This document shows, in pieces, positions 10,046 to 21,355 of a stretch of 64,000 bases of DNA. The DNA comes from Megaustenia siamemsis (taxonomy: Eukaryota > Mollusca > Gastropoda > Stylommatophora > Ariophantidae): assembly GCA_032433765.1 (NCBI GenBank), contig JAVIAB010000160.1, forward strand, positions 17,849,549-17,913,548. The letters run 5' to 3'. The number at the start of each line of letters is the position of its first letter. The first letter of the stretch is position 1. The translations under genes were made by a program, and so were the position numbers. The notes beneath the pieces were generated by a model, which had not been told where the DNA came from, made no database searches, and worked only from the letters and a program-made list of their open reading frames with translations.

Positions 10046-11355
10046 ATTTTATTGGAAGTTTTGACGTTTTGTGTGAGGTGTCTTAAACTGAAACCACTTC
10101 CATACAATATCATTTTTAATTTTGAGTGGAATGTATAAAGTTCAGAACAAATTCATCTATAAATAATGGTGAAAATGTCCACTATTAGATCTAAAATGCC
10201 ACTTTGAGATGAAAACAAAAAGCCATGATGTATTTATCAAATTTCTTTTGTGACTCTGATGTCTAGTGTATGATACTCGTTACTCCAGATAATCGATTCT
10301 GACCGTTAGACCAAGCTTCAACAGAAGCTATTTATCTCCACTGCAAGTGTCCAAATCCAATTACAAAGTGTGTCACGTGGAATATTTCATGTCGTAGTGG
10401 ATGACGTATCAAACATTACCATACCAGGCCATATCATCTGAAGGTGAAGAAGCAATGCTTATTGATTTCAGTGTTACTTACATTCCACAGTTTATTGCGC
10501 TAAATCAACTTCTAGGGTAAACAAGGCAATGGCCCGTATCGATCACGCGGCATTCGACTATTGTAAAAAAAAAAAAAAAAAAAATTATGTTGCCAGCAAT
10601 CACTTCCTGTTACAGCTCAAGATGGAGGACTTTGTTTACTTCGTGCCTGCTACAGACAGTTGGTCGGAGGCTTACCAACCGTAAAACACCGGCTGTTACA
10701 AGACTCGTCAGTAATGTATGTGGACACCGGATGGTATATGAAAACTAGGAATACCAAGAGAAAGACTAAAATGAACAATTAATATAATGGGATCAACTAA
10801 GAACAAAACAAGACCTAGCAGAGAATAGACTTCCTAGTCAGAGGAAGTTCGTGTGTTATTTAAACTATTAATCATATAACCAACATCTACGTAGAACCTG
10901 GTCACTGTTTCCTTCCCCCAGTATTTAGACAAATGTTTTTTTTTTCGTGTTTGGTTTTCTTTGTTCAATGTTAACATTTTTTATATGATACCTGATTAAA
11001 GTTTTTTTTTTTTTTTTCTGGAACGTCGTAGTTTATTTGTTTTTCTCTTAATCTAGCTGCCTCATACCGTTTCTTGTTTATTTTGCAGAGAATAATCAGA
11101 CAAGAAAAGTCATGATTTCTGCCCTGTATGCCTTCTTTGGCCCGAGAGGAACTATTATAATATAGCTGTCTGGCCCATAACTTGTTTTATCTTCAGAAGT
11201 ACATGTAAGGTATTCAAGTCAAGAAAAACATGTTTTCGACAAGGATATATACAACTGAACAAGGAGAACTAATGCAAGTGATGACAAAATATGGTGTGTT
11301 TTTTTTTATTTAGAGATGAGGCAATGTCTATGTGTTCTTAGCCTCATGCTTTCGG
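10046..11355. other. Unassigned AT-rich sequence
   Basis: Contains an A run at 10564-10584 and T runs near 10930 and 11005, plus the CCTGATTAAAG motif listed separately. A short reading frame after a pyrimidine-AG at about 10,615 is considered under rejected items. No gene is recognised. Confidence 0.5.
10991..11037 (+). other. CTGATGA..GAAACGTCGTA-like motif, diverged copy
   Basis: Reads CCTGATTAAAG, a long T run, then GGAACGTCGTAGTTT. It resembles the better preserved copies at 17305-17346, 28138-28165 and 29826-29860 (minus). Its element of origin is unknown. Confidence 0.5.
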
Positions 11356-11816
11356 TGCTATATAAAGCCAATTCTCACCTGTGAAACGAATCATGGACAG
11401 TAGACAAACACTGGAAAAAACAATAAGAGGCCACAGAGATGGGATTTCTTAGACGAATGTTGAAAGTTTCCTGGACAGCTAAAAAGACTAACAAACAAAA
11501 ATTCTCAAAGAGGCCAACACAAAAAAACAGAGAGCTTCTAAAATAAAATTAGAAAAAAAAATCAATGGACATTTTTCGGACACATCATGAGAAGAGTAAA
11601 GTTGGACTATTTGGATACAACTAGCAAACTATAGGGTAAGAGAGATCGTGGACGACAAAGAGAGAAGATCTATTTACTAGACAGCTTGGTGTCGTGGCAT
11701 GGAAAACAGTCAACATCAGATATTTCAACATCCAGTCAACAGGAGGCGTTGTGGGAAAAAACATTGTGGAAGGATATGATCGCCTACGCCTACTGGTTTG
11801 GCACATGATGATGTTA
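11356..11816 (+). mobile_element. LINE-C 3' fragment
   Basis: Plus-strand homolog of 4029-4512, with GCTATATAAAGCCAATTCTC, GAATCATGGACAGTAGACA and GGACAGCTAAAAAGAC blocks. It decodes to the RT tail (LTYG.ESW, FLRRML, AKKT) in broken frames. It ends GGCACATGATGATG, the family's 3' tail. Dead 5'-truncated copy. Confidence 0.75.
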
Positions 11817-11880
11817 TAGCGTGAAAGTTTGCTTGCTCTAAGCCAGTCCCATTTCCGAGGAGTACAGTTAGGTCTGATGT

Positions 11881-12470
11881 TCTAGGAGATATGAATACTT
11901 TCAGAGAGTTGATTCAGATGTTCTAGAAGATATGAATACTTTCAGAGAGTTGATTCAGATGTTCTAGAAGATATGAATACTTTCAGAGAGTTGATTCAGA
12001 TGTTCTAGAAGATATGAATACTTTCAGAGAGTTGATTCAGATGTTCTAGGAGATATGAATACTTTCAGAGAGTTGATTCAGATGTTCTAGAAGATATGAA
12101 TACTTTCAGAGAGTTGATTCAGATGTTCTAGGAGATATGAATACTTTCAGAGAGTTGATTCAGATGTTCTAGGAGATATGAATACTTTCAGAGAGTTGAT
12201 TCAGATATGCTAGGAGATATGAATACTTTCAGAGTGTTGATTCAGATGTTCTAGAAGATATGAATACTTTCAGAGAGTTGATTCAGATGTTCTAGGAGAT
12301 ATGAATACTTTCAGAGAGTTGATTCAGATATTCTAGGAGATATGAATACTTTCAGAGTGTTGATTCAGATGTTCTAAGTGATATGATTACTTTCTCAAAG
12401 TGTTGATTCAGATGTTCTAAGTGATATGAATACTTCCATAAAGTTGATTCAGATGTTTTAAGAGTCGTGA
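11881..12470. repeat. 41-bp minisatellite
   Basis: About 14 copies of a 41-bp unit that contains AGATATGAATACTTTCAGAG followed by AGTTGATTCAGATG; successive TCTAG starts at 11881 and 11922 give the period. Units are nearly identical in the centre and decay at the right edge (from about 12380). The period is not a multiple of three and no coding role is likely. Confidence 0.95.
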
Positions 12471-12663
12471 TTGCTTCCAAAGAGTTAATTCAGTTGTGTC
12501 AGTACTGCAACCCATATTTTCTTTTGATGAAGGTCGACGAGGGAAGAAAGTATCTGAGCAGCAGAAGCTGACACGTTGTTATGGGAGTCACAGACGACAC
12601 GCTTAAGTGACCGTTGTTACTTTACTTCATCAAGAATGGATCAGCTCAGCATCAATATTGAGA

Positions 12664-12935
12664 CTGACCATCGTCATACATCATCAACAGGATGATCACA
12701 CATACATCACTACCATCATGTGCCCTGTTGGCTGGCGTAGGTGATCATGTCTCTCTACAACTTTCTATTATTACAGCTGTTTATAAATCCTTTTGTTGAC
12801 TTCCTACCAAGCTATTTCTTTTTTAACTGTCTGGTTTCTTTCATAAGTGAGTTTTCTTATTTTTCTTCTTCCCTCAATTATTCCAGTATCACGATATCTT
12901 TAAAACTGTTTCCTTCTCATTACATGACCAACAAC
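12664..12935 (-). mobile_element. LINE-A/C-type 3' fragment, decayed
   Basis: The plus strand carries scattered CATCA repeats, then GGCTGGCGTAGGTGATCATG and CTCTACAACTTTCTAT. This is the reverse complement of the LINE-A/LINE-C 3' end. It is heavily diverged and followed by A and G homopolymers (12943-12972). Confidence 0.65.
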
Positions 12936-13019
12936 AAACAAACAAAAAAAAAAAAAAAAGGGGGGGGGGGGGCTAGGTGGGCATATTTTTCTTGTTTTTC
13001 TCAAATTTTCTGCTGTGAT

Positions 13020-14045
13020 GTTTTTTTTTATACTACCTCATTACTTTCTCATTACGATACTATTGCTTTGCTACCTCATTATGATAATACTACTTCCTCA
13101 TTATGATACTATTGCTACCTTATTATGATATCATTGTTACCTCATTATGATACTACTACTTCCTCATTATGATACTATTGCTTCCTCATTATGATACCAT
13201 TGCTACCTCATTATGATACTACTGCTTCCTCTTTATGATACAACTACTTCCTCATTATGATACTATTGCTTCCTCATTATGATACTATTTCTTCCTCAAT
13301 ATGATACCATTGCTACCCCATTATGATACTAATGCTTTGCTTCACCATTATGAAACTATTGCTTCCCCATTATGATACTATTGCTTCATCATTATGATAC
13401 TATGGCCACCACATTAAGATACTATTGCCTCCACATTAGGATACTATGGCCTCCACATTAAGATACTATGGCCTCCACATTAATATACTATGGCCACCAC
13501 ATTAAGATACTATGGCCACCACATTAAGATACTATGGCCACCACATTAAGATACTATGGCCACCACATTAAGATACTATGGCCACTACATTATGATAGTA
13601 TGGCTTCCACATTAAGATACTATGGCCACCACATTAAGATACTATGGCCACCACATTAAGATACTATGGCCACCACATTAAGATACTATGGCCACCACAT
13701 TATGATAGTATGGCATCCACATTATGATACTATGACTTCCACAATAAGATACTATTGCTTCAACAATATGATACTATGGCTTCCACAATAAGATACTATG
13801 GCTTCCACATTATGATAGAAGGCCTCCACATTATGATACTACTGTTGCCTCATTATGATACTATGGCATCCTCGTTATGATAGTGTGGCTTCCACATTAT
13901 GATACTTTTGCTTCCACATTATGATATTATTGCTTCCGCATTATGATACTATTGCTTCCACATTATGATACTATTGCTTCACATTATGATACTATTGCTT
14001 CCACATTATGATACTATTGCTTCCGCATTATGATACCATTTCTTT
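13020..14045. repeat. 22-bp minisatellite
   Basis: About 45 copies of a roughly 22-bp unit, ATTATGATACTATTGCTTCC plus TC. Homogenised subtypes are clustered: CTTCCTC units at the left, ACTATGGCCACCACATTAAG-type units at about 13400-13720, and CTTCCACATTATG units at the right. Local subtype clusters indicate stepwise local amplification. Confidence 0.93.
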
Positions 14046-14146
14046 CTCACAAAGTACGTGGTTCCGTTTTTCCTTTCTTCACTTGTGAGTCTATCTGTTT
14101 CTTTATGTCCATGAACTATGCAGCATGATGATGTTGGACGTGTGCA

Positions 14147-14402
14147 TGTCTCCATATCAGGATGTAACAAGGAACCAAAATGAGAATTGTAGTCTTCACT
14201 AGTTTACGTGTGTGTGCGTGCGTGTGTGCGTGTGTGTCTCTCTCTCTCTCCATATCAGGGTGTATTAAGGAACCAAAATGAGAATTGCAGTCTTCACTAG
14301 TTTACTTTGTGTGTGTGTGCGTGTGTCTCCATATCAGGGTGTATTAAGGAACCAAAATGAGAATTAGTCTTCACTAGTTTACTTTGTGTGTGTGTGCGTG
14401 TG

Positions 14403-14441
<39 letters not shown>

Positions 14442-14600
14442 GTGCGTGCGTATGAGAATTGCAGTCTTCACTAGTTTACTAGTGTGTGTGTGTGCATGTC
14501 TCCATATCAGGGTGTATTAAGGAACCAAAATGAGAATTAGTCTTCACTAGTTTACCCCTCAGTGTGTGTGTGTGTGTGTGTGTGTGTGCGCACACACATA
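14147..14600. repeat. Compound repeat: 57-bp unit separated by (GT)n
   Basis: Four nearly full copies (about 14149, 14248, 14325, 14497) and one partial copy (about 14451) of a unit containing TCCATATCAGGGTGTATTAA and AATGAGAATTGCAGTCTTCA. They are separated by variable GT/GC-alternating tracts, which could form Z-DNA. Expansion probably involved both unit duplication and dinucleotide slippage. Confidence 0.88.
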
Positions 14601-14714
14601 CACACAATTACGTTGAATTTATCATCGTGTCTATAACCAACAAGAACGAGAACTGTCATAACGCTTAGGTGATGATATTCTCATTGGTAAAGTAACTAAC
14701 TATGCAATCCATTT

Positions 14715-15197
14715 TTGACAATAAAAACAAGAAAAAGAGTTTTTAAATGTTATGTAGAGCCAGTCTTAACATATGTGTGATTATAGGATATGAATCATGG
14801 GCAATAGGACAACAGACAAGAAAAATCACTGGAGTCTGTAGAAATGTGGTTTTACAGAATAATGTTGAGAATACCATGGACAGCTAAGAAGAGTAATGAA
14901 AACGTTCTGAAAGAGGCCAAAGCAAAAAGAGAGCTAATTTCAACATTAGGAAAAAACAATCATCATTTTTTTGGCTATGTAATGAGAAGGGAACAACTGG
15001 AATATATTGTAACAACTGGGAAAATTAAGGGACGAAGAGATTGAGGGAGGCAAAGAGAAAAGATACTAGACAGCTTAAGAGAATGGCTAGGCAGAAGGTC
15101 AACAACAGAAATGATAAATAGCTGTCGAGATCGAAAGTTGTGGAGAGACATGATCACCTACGCCAGCAGGCCCGGTACTTGATGATGATGATGATGA
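14715..15197 (+). mobile_element. LINE-A 3' fragment
   Basis: Decodes in broken frames to the LINE-A RT tail: MWFYRIMLRIPWTAKKSNEN at 14844 onward, FFGYVMRREQLEYIVTTGKI, and a REWLGRRSTTEM segment. It ends GGCCCGGTACTTGATGATGATG. It is homologous to 41415-41878, 19255-19486 and the longer minus-strand copy at 62738-63880. Confidence 0.88.
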
Positions 15198-15239
15198 AAG
15201 TAACTAATACTTGTTTTTGTTGCTGCCAGGATCATCATC

Positions 15240-15655
15240 ACTGCACACCGGACGAACCTAAGGTACTCTGATATCCCCCTTGAGAATCTCGAGAAAATGC
15301 TAGGAGATACTGGCCCATGTGCACGAACTCTGTAGCACGGCCTGGGAGGGGAGCTTTTTGCTGACAATTTTGCACGGGAAGCAGCCATATTTATGGCCTA
15401 CTCTTTTCGACTTTAACTGACAAGGGATCTTTAACCTGCGCAAGTGCACATGTGATCCACAGTTTGTTGCCGTTATCCGAGAGGGAACGACATCGGATCT
15501 CACTACCAACGATATCAGGGGAGGCTAACTTTATAAAAGAAAACCACAGATTAACTTTTCCTATTTTTTTTGCAAAAATCACCACCACCGTTAGTGGGCT
15601 CTGAACCCCGGGGCCTTCCTGTCCTGACGCTGACGTCGTACCTATAGACTACCCC
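15240..15655 (-). mobile_element. SINE-3-like element
   Basis: On the minus strand a tRNA-like head is suggested by TAGTCTATAGGTACGACGTC (A-box-like) and CCGGGGTTCAGAGCCC (B-box-like). The body contains GTGCACTTGCGCAGGTTAAA and GTCGAAAAGAGTAGGC, which align with GTGCACCCTACGCACGTTAA and GAAAAGAGTAGGC at 19576-19930. The two heads differ, so the family may be defined by its body. A C run precedes the 5' end at about 15652-15666. Confidence 0.65.
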
Positions 15656-15909
15656 CCCCCCCCCCTCCCGCTAATACTAATATTTATCTCTGTGTAACTC
15701 GGTGAACATTAGCCCTCGTAATTCACCTCAGATCTCGGCGGGCGAGACTACACGAGAGAACTATAACACCTGGCGCACTTAAGTAACGTGTGTTGTTATA
15801 ATAAACATAACGGGTGTGTGGATTATTATTTGTAATCTATCACTGCAACTCATATATAGTGTAAAAGTGATGTTTTAGTAGCGTTTATATAAATCCAGAT
15901 ATGTTTCCA

Positions 15910-16150
15910 GCTCAGTGGTTAGTGAACTGGACTACAAAGGAAAAGAGGTCGGGTTCGACCCTGATTGACGGCTTCCGGGTTCACCCATCCTTAAATGGGT
16001 ACCGGATTTTTTTTCTGGAAATGAAAAGCGGCACTGGCATAATACCGATAACATTACCCCAAAAATCATGTGCCGAGTGTCTGTAAAAATTACAGTCACT
16101 GACACCATATTCCCATTGCGCCACTAGGCGTGACGGGGCACTTACTTTTT
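15910..16150 (+). mobile_element. SINE-1, head diverged
   Basis: Matches SINE-1 from CAGCTCAGTGGTTAGTGAAC through GGGTTCGACCCTGAT, AATGGGTACCGGATTT and the 3' GCGCCACTAGGCGTGACGGG segment. The first ~15 bases of the head are replaced by other sequence, suggesting slight 5' truncation. Confidence 0.85.
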
Positions 16151-16397
16151 AATGTTTCCGATAAGCATTGCCTTTAGGCAATTATATGTGATGATTAAAT
16201 CCGCTGGTATCATGATGTGATGACCGAATTTGATGACATCATGAAGAAATGTGGATGTTCAAGTTTAGTAGATGTTTTCTTAGAGATATGCTTGTGGAAA
16301 AGTCATAATCATCATCGACTGTCATGCCTATGTGCTTACCCGGTTAATATTCTCTATTTACACATCTTAATTTTTTTCCTTGTCAGTTCTACTGTTG

Positions 16398-17213
16398 ACT
16401 TTTTTCTAAAGCGGGCAATTTGAATTCTTTCTATAACGGAGAGTTTGACTTCTTTCTATAACGGAGAGTTTGAATTCTTTCTATAACGGAGAGTTTGACT
16501 TCTTTCTATAACGGAGAGTTTGACTTCTTTCTATAACGGAGAGTTTGAATTCTTTCTATAACGGAGAGTTTGACTTCTTTCTGTAACGGAGAGTTTGTCT
16601 TCTTTCTGTAACGGAGAGTTTGACTTCTTTCTATAACGGAGAGTTTGACTTCTTTCTATAACGGAGAGTTTGAATTCTTTCTATAACGGAGAGTTTGACT
16701 TCTTTCTATAACGGAGAGTTTGAATTCTTTCTATAACGGAGAGTTTGACTTCTTTCTATAACGGAGAGTTTGACTTCTTTCTATAACGAAGAGTTTGACT
16801 TCTTTCTATAACGGAGAGTTTGACTTCTTTCTATAACGGAGAGTTTGACTTCTTTCTATAATGGAGAGTTTGACTTCTTTCTATAACGGAGAGTTTGACT
16901 TCTTTCTATAACGGAGAGTTTGAATACTTTCTATAACGGAGAGTTTGAATACTTTCTATAACGGAGAGTTTGACTTCTTTCTATAACGGAGAGTTTGACT
17001 TCTTTCTATAACGGAGAGTTTGACTTCTTTCTATAACGGAGAGTTTGACTTCTTTCTATAACGGAGAGTTTGAATACTTTCTATAACGGAGAGTTTGACT
17101 TCTTTCTATAACGGAGAGTTTGAATACTTTCTATAACGGAGAGTTTGAATACTTTCTATAACGGAGAGTTTGACTTCTTTCTATAACGGAGAGTTTGACT
17201 TCTTTTTACAGTG
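16398..17213. repeat. 25-bp minisatellite
   Basis: About 32 copies of a 25-bp unit with GAGTTTGACTTCTTTCTATA followed by ACGGA (unit starts at 16441, 16466 and so on). Variants are TTTGAATTC, TTTGAATAC and CTGTAACGG. The order of the variants is irregular. The ends decay into flanking DNA. Confidence 0.96.
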
Positions 17214-17304
17214 GACAATATGAAATACTATGCGGGGCAGCGAGTAGAGCTGCAGAGAACATGTAAAATATGAAATTGTTGCCTATAATATTGTTTGTTG
17301 TGAA

Positions 17305-17346
17305 CCTGATGAAGACTTTTTTTCCGAAACGTCGTAATTTCTCTTC
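17305..17346 (+). other. CTGATGA..CCGAAACGTCGTAA motif
   Basis: Reads CCTGATGAAGACTTTTTTTC then CGAAACGTCGTAATTTCTC, preceded by TTGTTTGTTGTGAA. The same arrangement recurs at 28138-28165 and, on the minus strand, at 29826-29860. CTGATGA and GAAA are the two conserved strands of hammerhead ribozymes, but a complete fold was not demonstrated. It may be the tail of a retroelement. Confidence 0.5.
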
Positions 17347-17520
17347 ATTCTCTCTCTTTCTTTCTCTCTCTATTTCTCTCTCTCTATTTCTCTCTCTATC
17401 TCCACTAGTTTAGTAAAGAGGGCTGTTTGATACCATTTGATGTTATTTTACACATTTTTCTCGCTCTATATATCGGTAACATTGACACGTTAGAGTATTC
17501 TAATCAGCGCGAATGCAGCT

Positions 17521-17955
17521 ATGAAAGAGTTATACACACCAAGAAAGAGTTATGTGCACCAGGAAAGAGTTATGTGCCTCAGGAAAGAGTTATACACACC
17601 AGGAAAGAGTTATGTACAACAGGAAAGAGTTATGTGCATCAGGAAAGAGTTATACACACCAGGAAAGAGTTATGTGCATCAGGAAAGAGTTATGTGCATC
17701 AGAAAAGAGTTATACACACCAGGAAAGAGTTATGTGCACCATGAAAAAGTTATATACAATGAAAGAGCTATATAAACCACGAAAGAGTTATATGCTTCAT
17801 GAAAGAGTTATATGTATCATGAAAGAGTTATATGTATCATGAAAGAGTTATATGCTTCACGAAAGAGTTATATGTATCATGAAAGAGTTAATGCACCATG
17901 AACGAGTTATATGCACCATGAATGAGTTAATGCACCATGAACGAGTTATATGCAC
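17521..17955. repeat. 20-bp minisatellite
   Basis: About 21 copies of a 20-bp unit, GAAAGAGTTATGTGCACCAG with CATCAG, ACACACC and TATGCTTCAT variants. All three plus-strand frames stay open because no frame meets a stop in the unit; these frames are not genes. Confidence 0.95.
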
Positions 17956-18426
17956 ACGATGCTGCTACATTGAATAACAGAGAGTGACAACTAACATTTG
18001 AGCAGCAAACAAGCTGAATAACGCGTGCAACCGTTTCAACCGTTGCCATCTGTTTCACACAAATTGATATCACCAAATGTAACATGTGTATGTTTTGTTA
18101 TGGCCTGCTCGATTTTCTACAGCCATCTGTTTTTCCTTTTTTTTTTTATCCGTGTGTAGCGTGTCTGGTAAACCAAAAAGTAAAAGGAACGGAATAACCG
18201 GAGGGGTTTGCGGAATTTCATTTTGGAAATCGTTCCGACCAGCATCTAAGCTCAATATTTACTCGTCCTCTTTTGTTCTATCTGCTCTGTTTTCTGCATT
18301 TTTGTGCCCTCCATCGTCGAATTAAATTAAAGTTTGACTGACAGAGCTCAGCTGTTTGCTTTTTATATAGCTATCTGTCTGACGTTTGATATTTTGCTAG
18401 TTAACAACCAGGATTTTGAGAACTAG
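17956..18426. other. Unassigned sequence
   Basis: No repeat family or credible gene was recognised. Short opposing frames of 60-80 codons have no recognisable motif. Confidence 0.45.
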
Positions 18427-18508
18427 AATTTTGCAACAAGGAACACTTTTCAGACATTGCCTCAACGGTTCCAGACGCCTATCCACCAAACTGACCGGAA
18501 GTCCTGGA
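18427..18508 (-). mobile_element. R1 repeat 5' fragment
   Basis: The minus strand reads GGACTTCCGGTCAG, TGGATAGGCG and AAAAGTGTTCCTTGTTGC in the same order as the first ~80 bp of R1 at 9601. This third copy shows that R1 is dispersed in both orientations. It appears to be cut off at what would be its internal part. Confidence 0.65.
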
Positions 18509-18680
18509 TTTGCTTGTAGCTGTGTTAGGTTTCCAGATGATGTATATCGTAGTTTTTGGACTTAACCCGGAAATGACTTTTAGCTTGCTCTTCTAATGTT
18601 CTTCTTTATTCTTGGTGCTGCAACTTTCTATTACATCTACTGTTCTTTTGAGACGACTAGTTTAGATGTGGAAATCATTC

Positions 18681-19046
18681 CTTTGAAATGTGGATTTATA
18701 GAAGAATAGGTAGAATTGGATGCAAAGAAAAGATAACAAACGATGAAGTTTTTAAACAACTGAAAATAAAAAGAGATCTACTAAATACAATTAAGACAAG
18801 ACAAATGAAATTTTTGGGGCATGTTAAAAGACACAACAGCCTACTAAAAGTAATATTGGAAGGGAAAATACAAGGTAAAAGAGGCAGAGGCAGACCAAGA
18901 CTAACATGGACGAGTAACATAAAAAGATGGACAAGTCTATCTATGACAGCCTGCACCATCAAAGCAAGAAACAGAGTAGTATGGCGATCCATGGTAGCCA
19001 ACCTTCGTTGCGGAGAAGGCACTCAATGATGATGATGATGATGAGT
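18681..19046 (+). mobile_element. LINE-B 3' fragment
   Basis: The frame at 18688-19029 reads through the RT tail: MWIYRRIGRIGCKEKITNDE, then MKFLGHVKRHNSLLKVILEG, then KRGRGRPRLTW, then RNRVVWRSMVANLRCGEGTQ. It ends in (GATGAT)n. It is 5'-truncated, but this last ~114-codon stretch is intact, so it is a fairly young copy. Confidence 0.88.
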
Positions 19047-19254
19047 TTAGATGTCATTTTTGTTGAGTGTTGAATTGTTTAAGCCAGTGGTTGGTATTGA
19101 TAGCACCGTGTGGCAGAAACACAGTTTTGTATTCTCGTATTATAATATTAATCGGTACATATTTTTGTTGAAGAGTGTTACTTGTAAAATTTCATTTACT
19201 TAGTAGTATCATTTTTTATATAATTTTATTTTATTAGTACTCTGCTCTCCAATC

Positions 19255-19486
19255 ATCATATTTGGCCATGTAATGAGAAGAGAACAAATGGAATATATTG
19301 TAACAATTGGTAAAATTGAGGGACGAAGAGCTGGAGGAATGCAAAGAGAAAAAATACCAGACAGCTTAAGAGAATGGCTTGGCAGAAGGTCAACAACAGA
19401 AATGATAAATAACTGTCGAGATCGAAAATTGTGGAGAGACATGAACACATACGCCAGCAGGCCCTGTATATGATGATGATGAAACC
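19255..19486 (+). mobile_element. LINE-A 3' fragment
   Basis: The frame 19273-19473 encodes MRREQMEYIVTIGKIEGRRA, REWLGRRSTTEMINNC and ASRPCI, the last part of the LINE-A protein. It ends in GATGATGATG. It is truncated at its 5' end within the FGHVMRREQ segment. Confidence 0.87.
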
Positions 19487-19575
19487 TAAACACCAACGCA
19501 AGGGGAAATTACTCTAACCTCATATCTAAAAAAGACATGCTCTAGACTTGAACATAGACTACTGGTCTATCTATG

Positions 19576-19930
19576 GGTTCGGTGGTCTAGAAGTAATGCG
19601 TCGGGGGTCTCTGGGCAAGAAGATCTTAGGTTCGACCCAGCTACTGTCAGGAGAATTTTTCTCTTAGAATAGGTAATTTACAAGAGTTATTACCCTGCTC
19701 CAGTCTCTGGGCAAGAAGATCTTAGGTTCGACCCCAGCTACTGTCAGGAGAATTTTTCTCTTAGAATAGGTAATTTACAAGAGTTATTACCCTGTTCCAG
19801 TCTCCGGGTAGTAAATTCCGATGTCTAGCCTTGTCGGATAGCGACGAAAAACAGATCTCGTGTGCACCCTACGCACGTTAAATAATCTTTAAAAAATTGA
19901 AAACTGAGAAAAGAGTAGGCAAGAAATGGT
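19576..19930 (+). mobile_element. SINE-3, tRNA-headed, with internal duplication
   Basis: The head has TGGTCTAGAAGTAATGCG (A-box-like) and TTAGGTTCGACCC (B-box). A segment of about 96 bp that includes the B-box is tandemly duplicated (starts at about 19607 and 19703). The body, GTGCACCCTACGCACGTTAA, then AAAAGAGTAGGC, is shared with 15240-15655. The duplicated B-box is unusual and may be a consequence of template slippage. Confidence 0.75.
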
Positions 19931-20344
19931 CGCAGTCCGGTCAAAATTAATAGTAAATATCTACCCAAAAAAGTTAACACTCTCGGCGATAACAGTGAGA
20001 GTACTTATAAAGTCAGAGGATGTCTGCCTGATTGGCGAGGTGTGGAAATTGGGGAAAGTTGATGTTCAAGCAAAATTTAGTTCCTAGAGAGAAATAAAGT
20101 TGGAGTGGGCAAATAACAAAAATCAAAAGGCCCAATTTGGCAACTTCAGACGTGACAGTAGAGACAAGTGACCAATTTATATGTGGATCTGCAATTATAA
20201 ACTGAGTGATTAGGCAATTGCCCATAAGCTGCTGGGCTAGTAACCAATCATGTGTGGGGGTTTGTCAAAAGCACGTAATTCCAAACTGGCAATACAAATA
20301 CTTCCAGCATCTAGAGTGTTCGTAGGTTAGCCAGGTCGCTTTAA

Positions 20345-20712
20345 TGGGGGCCTCGGTAGCCAGGTTGCAAAACCACCCGACTGTGCTGGTGTTCGGACCA
20401 ATGTCCGAACCGATGTCCTACCGATGTTCGGACAACCCGTGTTCGATTCCCGCTGGAAGCAGTGTGAGTTGTACTCATGGTTGGAAAAAAAAATATCCCC
20501 GCGGTCGACCCAGCCGCTGGCAGAAATGGGTACTAGGGCAGTATTCTTGGAAGGTTAGGAATGCCGCATTGCATATTGAGTTTCGATGCTTTAATCGACA
20601 CTGTCCAGAAATCTCCGAACACTTCTAGATATGCGGCAGAGCACATATGGATGAAAACTCGCGTGCTAAGACGCTGATTCAAGTCTCGTACTTTACCTTT
20701 ACCTTTCCAGGT
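20345..20712 (+). mobile_element. SINE-2, nearly complete
   Basis: The plus strand starts GGGGCCTCGGTAGCCAGG with A-box-like sequence and has B-box GTGTTCGATTCCC at about 20430, the TCGACCCAGCCGCTGGCAGA body block, and a 3' CTCGTACTTTACCTTTACC tail. It is the most complete plus-strand copy. A short internal repeat, CGATGT(C/T)C, sits just before the B-box. Confidence 0.88.
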
Positions 20713-20741
20713 CACTTTTCCAAATAAGAAAAAAAAAAGCA

Positions 20742-20960
20742 GAGCTCCCGTCACGCCAAATAGCGTATAGGGAGTATGGTGTTAGTGACTATAATTGTTT
20801 ACAGACCTTTGGCACATGATTTTTTGGGGTAATGTGGTCGGTATTACGCCCGTGCCGCTTTACTTTTCTAGAAAAAAATCCGGTACCCATTTAAGGCTGG
20901 GTGAACCCGGAAGCCGTCGGGCAGGATCGAACCCGAACTCTTATCCTTTGTAGTCTTTCC
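20742..20960 (-). mobile_element. SINE-1, 5' head missing
   Basis: Contains the family's ACGCCAAATAGCG, GGTCGGTATTACGCCCGTGC, AATCCGGTACCCATTTAA and B-box-complement GGATCGAACCCGA. The head beyond about 20960 does not match. It lies 30 bp from SINE-2. Confidence 0.85.
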
Positions 20961-21104
20961 TGATAAGAGCTGAACTTAAAATCTTATAGGTAGAAAACTC
21001 AAACTAATTATGTCTTTTGTGAGCAGATTCGGATTTTTAAAATAAGAATAAAGCCATGAATAATAATCTAATATTGTGTTTGTGATCATCTATTGTTTAT
21101 CCAT

Positions 21105-21355
21105 TTCTGAAGGGGACAATATCATTAAGGGGACAACATCATGAAGGGGACAACATCATGAAGGGGACAATATCATGAAGGGGACAACATCATGAAGGGG
21201 ACAACATCATGAAGGGGACAACATCATGAAGGGGACAACATCACGAAGGGGACAACATCATGAAGGGGACAATATCATGAAGGGGACAACATCATGAAGG
21301 GGACAACATCATGAAGGGGACAACATCACGAAGGGGACAACATCATGAAGGGGAA
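21105..21355. repeat. 17-bp minisatellite (GGGGACAACATCATGAA)
   Basis: About 14 nearly identical 17-bp units with A/T and C/T variants (ATATC, ATCACG). It is unrelated in sequence to the other 17-bp arrays at 22685 and 43433. Confidence 0.95.

Noticed and set aside
10605..10695. Possible splice acceptor (CTTCCTGTTACAG) followed by ATGGAGGACTTTG and a 20-codon ORF
   Set aside because: Too short to judge and no matching donor or homologous exon was recognised.
17427..17842. Three overlapping plus-strand frames with KSYVHQERV-like repeats
   Set aside because: All three frames of a 20-bp repeat are open and simply read the same unit in turn; not a protein.
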